Positions 6,601 to 8,218 of a DNA stretch of 8,218 bases are shown here, piece by piece (the stretch's first letter is position 1; each line of letters opens with the position of its first letter). The notes beneath the pieces were generated by a model. It searched no databases. It was not told the DNA's origin and saw nothing but the letters and a program-made list of their open reading frames with translations. The DNA is from Chloroflexota bacterium. Lineage in GTDB: Bacteria; Chloroflexota; Dormibacteria; CF-121. The stretch is from the NCBI GenBank assembly GCA_005889285.1, contig VBFF01000110.1, positions 1 through 8,218 on the forward strand, given 5' to 3'. The position numbers were made by a program, and so were the translations under genes.

Positions 6601-7141
6601 CGAGGATGCCGCCGCGCTGGCTGAACTCGCCGCGTCCCTGGACGAGCGCTTCCCGCCGGTACCCCAGGGTGGTCAGCCGTCGCACCAGGTCATCGACCGT
6701 GTAGGTTTGCCCTGGCTCGAGCGTGAAGCCCCAGCGTCGAAGCGACTGCGGCGCCAACGTCGGTCGCGTCATGGCCGTCCAGGAGGTGAAGCAGACCACG
6801 GGTTCGCCGGCGCCGAGCGCATCGATGGCCTCGAGCCGGCGCCGGACCGTCTCTTCGTCGGGGGCAAGGCGATCGAAGGGGAGCGTCTCGACGGCAGGAA
6901 AGACGACGGTGCGCACGTCGTCGCGGAACCAGGCTCCCGCTTCCTGGAAGGACCCTTCCGGGTCGGGCACGAGAGCGAGCAGCGGCCGCCGGGCTCGCCT
7001 CGCCAGCCACGCTGCGAAGACCGGCAACGCGCTGGAGGGAAGCCCGTGGGCATCGAGGCTGCCGATGGGCGCGTTCCACCATGCCTCGAGCCGGTCGCGG
7101 GCCGGGAGGCCGTCGAGCAATTCGAGCAGGGTCTGCGTCAT
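3689..7141 (-). CDS. mfd: Transcription-repair coupling factor Mfd
   Basis: Mfd is a DNA translocase that removes RNA polymerase stalled at lesions and recruits UvrA for transcription-coupled excision repair. At 1150 residues it is full length. In order: a UvrB-like N-terminal module (about 1-350) with VETLPFDRLAPDEE (84-97) and GEFSQRGGILDCFPP (171-185); a CarD-like polymerase-interaction domain from about 487 (GDLIVHVDHGIGRF); the SF2 helicase core with Walker A GDVGFGKTE (K641), DEEQ box (736-739), SLSATPIPRTL and QLRGRVGR (905-912) next to the translocation motif; and the C-terminal TRCF domain with LPIEHFLPREYVPDEKLRL. ATG 7141 is preferred over an in-frame TTG at 7159, because that TTG lies in the T-run of a terminator-like hairpin. 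GGAG sits only 3 nt before the ATG. It probably heads an mfd-ridA-like-mazG transcript. Confidence 0.98.
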   Translation of the reverse strand: MTQTLLELLDGLPARDRLEAWWNAPIGSLDAHGLPSSALPVFAAWLARRARRPLLALVPDPEGSFQEAGAWFRDDVRTVVFPAVETLPFDRLAPDEETVRRRLEAIDALGAGEPVVCFTSWTAMTRPTLAPQSLRRWGFTLEPGQTYTVDDLVRRLTTLGYRREALVQGRGEFSQRGGILDCFPPDRRRPLRSEFFGDELESLREFEVEAQGSVGDIASARILPAAEIMLTPEAVAGADGPLREIDFSRTLPEVRDQWLTDIERVRSGAYFDGIEGFQAYLDPSQPTLFDHLPQDALILSLDGRRSLTQAEQREQELQELVAVEIERGELPHGLRPGLVSIASLRQAAGGWRRLEVARGAELGSLDLGFEPVDAYAGRIDAFSDRVRTDARAKSRLLIVTQQEPRLRELLEDRDVYPAGGVFVWSQTPLAAGLVVLGNQPVAQGFRVPSQQLEVYGDTDLFGGLRQRVRRGVVRARSATWELEFEPGDLIVHVDHGIGRFTGMRLMGDEGQEREYMQLEYAEGDKLYVPVEHLDRVQKYVGGGDAAPKLQRLGTGEWDRAKRKVRESVEEVARDLLDLYSKRQLVEGHAFSEDGPWQHELEQSFAYDETPDQVRVLEEIKSDMEDARPMDRLLCGDVGFGKTELEVRAAFKAVMDGKQVAVLVPTTVLAQQHYLTFRDRFQPFPVKVDMLSRFRSDAEATDVLRRLMVGEVDVVIGTHRLLQKDVRFKDLGLVVLDEEQRFGVLQKEKLKQLRASVDVLSLSATPIPRTLHMALAGIRDLSVIQTPPEERLPIKTFVTADDDDLIKEVIQRELQRGGQVFYVYNRVQTIKKAEERVKRLVPQARVVVGHGQMPESTLADVMLKFIKGEADVLVCSTIIESGLDIPNANTIVVVDAHRMGLAQLYQLRGRVGRAGQRAYAYFLYNPLRSHSENADKRLDVISELHDLGSGFKLALKDLEIRGAGNLLGVEQHGAIAAVGLELYNSMLRDAVESQKTGTPVEMPAGLTLDLPIEHFLPREYVPDEKLRLQVYHDLAAVVDEQGLESAERNLADRFGKPPAPVRNLLYALRVKLLARAAGIAAVETDGDWLVMRLPAGWNGDERRLESQFRSILYVRFGKVRISIPQAGPEWKERLIDVLGEIERLGRIALAV

Positions 7142-7157
7142 CGACTCCGAACCATGC

Positions 7158-7188
7158 AAAAATGCGCCCGCGGCACGAAGCCGGGGCG
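7158..7188 (-). terminator. Intrinsic-terminator-like hairpin directly before mfd
   Basis: On the minus strand, CGCCC and CGGC pair with GCCG and GGGCG around a 5-nt loop (7175-7179), leaving one bulged base at 7170. CA and then five T residues (7158-7162) follow. The form is that of a Rho-independent terminator for the upstream methyltransferase gene. The T-run ends only 16 nt before the mfd ATG, so it may instead be a leader attenuator for mfd. Confidence 0.65.
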
Positions 7189-7198
7189 TTCGTTGGTC

Positions 7199-7226
7199 AG
7201 CTTACCATCGGCTCGGCGGCCTCAAA
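7199..7226 (-). promoter_or_regulatory. Weak candidate promoter upstream of mfd
   Basis: The minus strand shows TTTGAG (7221-7226), a 16-bp spacer and TAAGCT (7199-7204), preceded by TGG and so forming an extended -10. The -35 match is poor. The predicted start near 7192 would place the whole 7158-7188 hairpin in the mfd leader. In the 105 bp between the methyltransferase stop and mfd I see no better promoter. Confidence 0.3.
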
Positions 7227-7246
7227 CGCAGCAAAAGTGGATGTCA

Positions 7247-7840
7247 TCAGCGGCGGCGCATCGTGTACCAGTGCGAGCCAAACGGATCGGTGCCCGGCCT
7301 CGCCTCGACCAGCTCGAACTCCGAAAACCGTGCCCGTACCTCGTCGGGCGTAACGCCCTTCGGAAAAAACCGGCGACGCCGCTCTCCGGACCGCCGCCCG
7401 AACGCGTACAACAAGTAGGTCGCACCGGACCGCGCCACCCGGGTGACCTCGCCCGCGTAAGCCGGCTGTGCCGTCTCCGGCAGGGAGTGGAAGCATCCCT
7501 GATCGAAGAGCAGGTCGAAGCCGGGCTCGATCGGGAGCTCACGCAACCGCGTGACGTCGCCCACGAGGAACGCGACCGCAAGTCGGGTGGCGACCGCCTT
7601 GGCGCGGGCGGCACGAATCGCCGCGGGGACGAAATCCACGCCGATGGCCTGCCAGCCGTTGGTCGCCATGTAGATGGTGGTGGTCCCGGTGCCGCAGCCG
7701 AGGTCGAGCGCCCGACCGGTCGGCAGGTGACGAGCACCCTCGATGACCTCGATCAGCTCCGGTGGCGGGATGCCGCTGTCCCACGGCGTCAGCCCTAGTC
7801 GGTACATCAGCCGGAATGAGACGCTGGGGATCAGACGCAC
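7247..7840 (-). CDS. Class I SAM-dependent methyltransferase, small TPMT/TehB-like
   Basis: A 197-residue methyltransferase. LTPWDSGIPPPELIEVIE (17-34) is the N-terminal segment typical of small methyltransferases annotated as thiopurine-methyltransferase-like. Motif I is ALDLGCGTGTTTIYMA (44-59), and GVDFVPAAI (67-75) provides the acidic ribose-binding residue. VGDVTRL (93-99) is the motif III region and FDLLFDQGCFHSLP (108-121) a characteristic motif IV-like stretch. C-terminal strands are present (TYLLYAFG, HWYTMRRR). The substrate is unknown; relatives act on small sulfur, selenium or tellurium compounds or metabolites. The frame opens at GTG 7840; an ATG at 7807 would give 186 residues and keep every motif. 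It starts 33 bp after the carboxypeptidase gene and is separated from mfd by a terminator-like hairpin, so it probably belongs to the carboxypeptidase transcript. Confidence 0.85.
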   Translation of the reverse strand: MRLIPSVSFRLMYRLGLTPWDSGIPPPELIEVIEGARHLPTGRALDLGCGTGTTTIYMATNGWQAIGVDFVPAAIRAARAKAVATRLAVAFLVGDVTRLRELPIEPGFDLLFDQGCFHSLPETAQPAYAGEVTRVARSGATYLLYAFGRRSGERRRRFFPKGVTPDEVRARFSEFELVEARPGTDPFGSHWYTMRRR

Positions 7841-7873
7841 GGCATGTCGAGGTCAGCTTAAGTGCGGTAGGTG

Positions 7874-8218
7874 TTAGGACGGGGTGGCAAAGCCGTAGTC
7901 CAGCAACGCGGCGGCTTCATCGAAGATCCGGGGGGAGGCCAGCAGGACCACCATGAGATGCCGGCCGTCGCGGGTGGCGGTGCCGATCAGGCATCCGCCC
8001 GCATGGCCCGTCCAGCCGGTCTTGAGCCCGGTGGCGCCGGGATATTTTCGGACCAGCTCATTGAGGTTGTAGAGCGCGTAGGCGTGGTGGGTGGCGGTCG
8101 CCGGCAAAGTCAGGCTGGGCGTGGCCGCCATGGCCGCGACCTCCGGGAACCGCCGCATCAGTTCCTCCGACGCCCTGGCCAGGTCGGCCGCCGACATGTA
8201 GTGGCCGGGATCGTCCAG
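7874..8218 (-). CDS. D-alanyl-D-alanine carboxypeptidase (peptidase S11), C-terminal part
   Basis: The gene enters from the right edge; 114 C-terminal residues are visible. S11 low-molecular-weight penicillin-binding proteins trim the terminal D-Ala from peptidoglycan pentapeptides outside the membrane. The visible part has GHYMSAADLARASEELMRRF (5-24 of the fragment), matching the conserved segment after the SxN motif. It also has ATGLKTGWTGHAGGCLIGTA, containing the third active-site motif KTG, and then the closing strand of the catalytic domain (GRHLMVVLLAS). The SxxK and SxN motifs lie outside the window and were not checked. The chain ends soon after the catalytic domain (DYGFATPS), so there is no C-terminal beta-sandwich domain or membrane anchor like that of E. 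coli PBP5. The ATG at 8197 is internal, not the start. Confidence 0.92.
   Translation of the reverse strand: MDDPGHYMSAADLARASEELMRRFPEVAAMAATPSLTLPATATHHAYALYNLNELVRKYPGATGLKTGWTGHAGGCLIGTATRDGRHLMVVLLASPRIFDEAAALLDYGFATPS

Noticed and set aside
4889..7798. A 969-codon open frame on the plus strand, antisense to mfd and the downstream methyltransferase
   Set aside because: It mirrors the mfd codon frame in GC-rich DNA, where stops are rare on the antisense strand. The product shows no recognisable domain, while the minus-strand Mfd has every family motif.

Overview
The window is high-GC bacterial chromosome (roughly two thirds G+C by eye) that is almost fully coding; no gene-free stretch exceeds about 110 bp. 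Nearly all genes lie on the minus strand, so they read from the right edge to the left. Shine-Dalgarno sites are weak, badly spaced or absent before most genes, and GTG/TTG starts are common. With a DivIC-type septum protein next to a YabR-type S1 protein, this suggests a high-GC Terrabacteria lineage (Chloroflexota/Dormibacterota or a relative of Actinomycetota). That placement is inference; no marker here settles it.

Layout in minus-strand reading order: the C-terminal part of a D-Ala-D-Ala carboxypeptidase (7874-8218), a small class I SAM methyltransferase (7247-7840), an intrinsic-terminator-like hairpin (7158-7188), mfd (3689-7141), a RidA-family gene lacking the catalytic arginine (3269-3673), mazG (2497-3264), a strong promoter (2446-2474), divIC (1950-2396), a yabR-like S1-domain gene (1498-1932), a promoter (1454-1483), initiator tRNA-fMet (1351-1425), a hairpin terminator (1319-1340), a second tRNA with CAU anticodon (468-539) and the N-terminal 154 codons of tilS (1-462). 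The only plus-strand gene is another SAM methyltransferase (565-1317), set between the two tRNAs.

The order mfd, mazG, divIC, yabR, tRNA-Met, tRNA, tilS matches a well-known Bacillus subtilis neighbourhood (mfd-spoVT-yabM-yabN/mazG-yabO-yabP-yabQ-divIC-yabR-tRNA-Met-tRNA-Glu-spoIIE-yabS-yabT-tilS). Here the sporulation genes are missing and unrelated genes occupy some of their places. The block joins genome maintenance (Mfd for transcription-coupled repair, MazG for nucleotide-pool cleaning), septation (DivIC), RNA binding (YabR), translation initiation (tRNA-fMet) and decoding fidelity (TilS).

I see no defence system, CRISPR array, insertion sequence or prophage gene. The points most worth a second look are regulatory: a CAU tRNA that ends 5 nt before tilS, the gene for an enzyme acting on a CAU tRNA; a promoter that overrules the longest divIC reading frame; and a terminator-like hairpin whose T-run abuts mfd.
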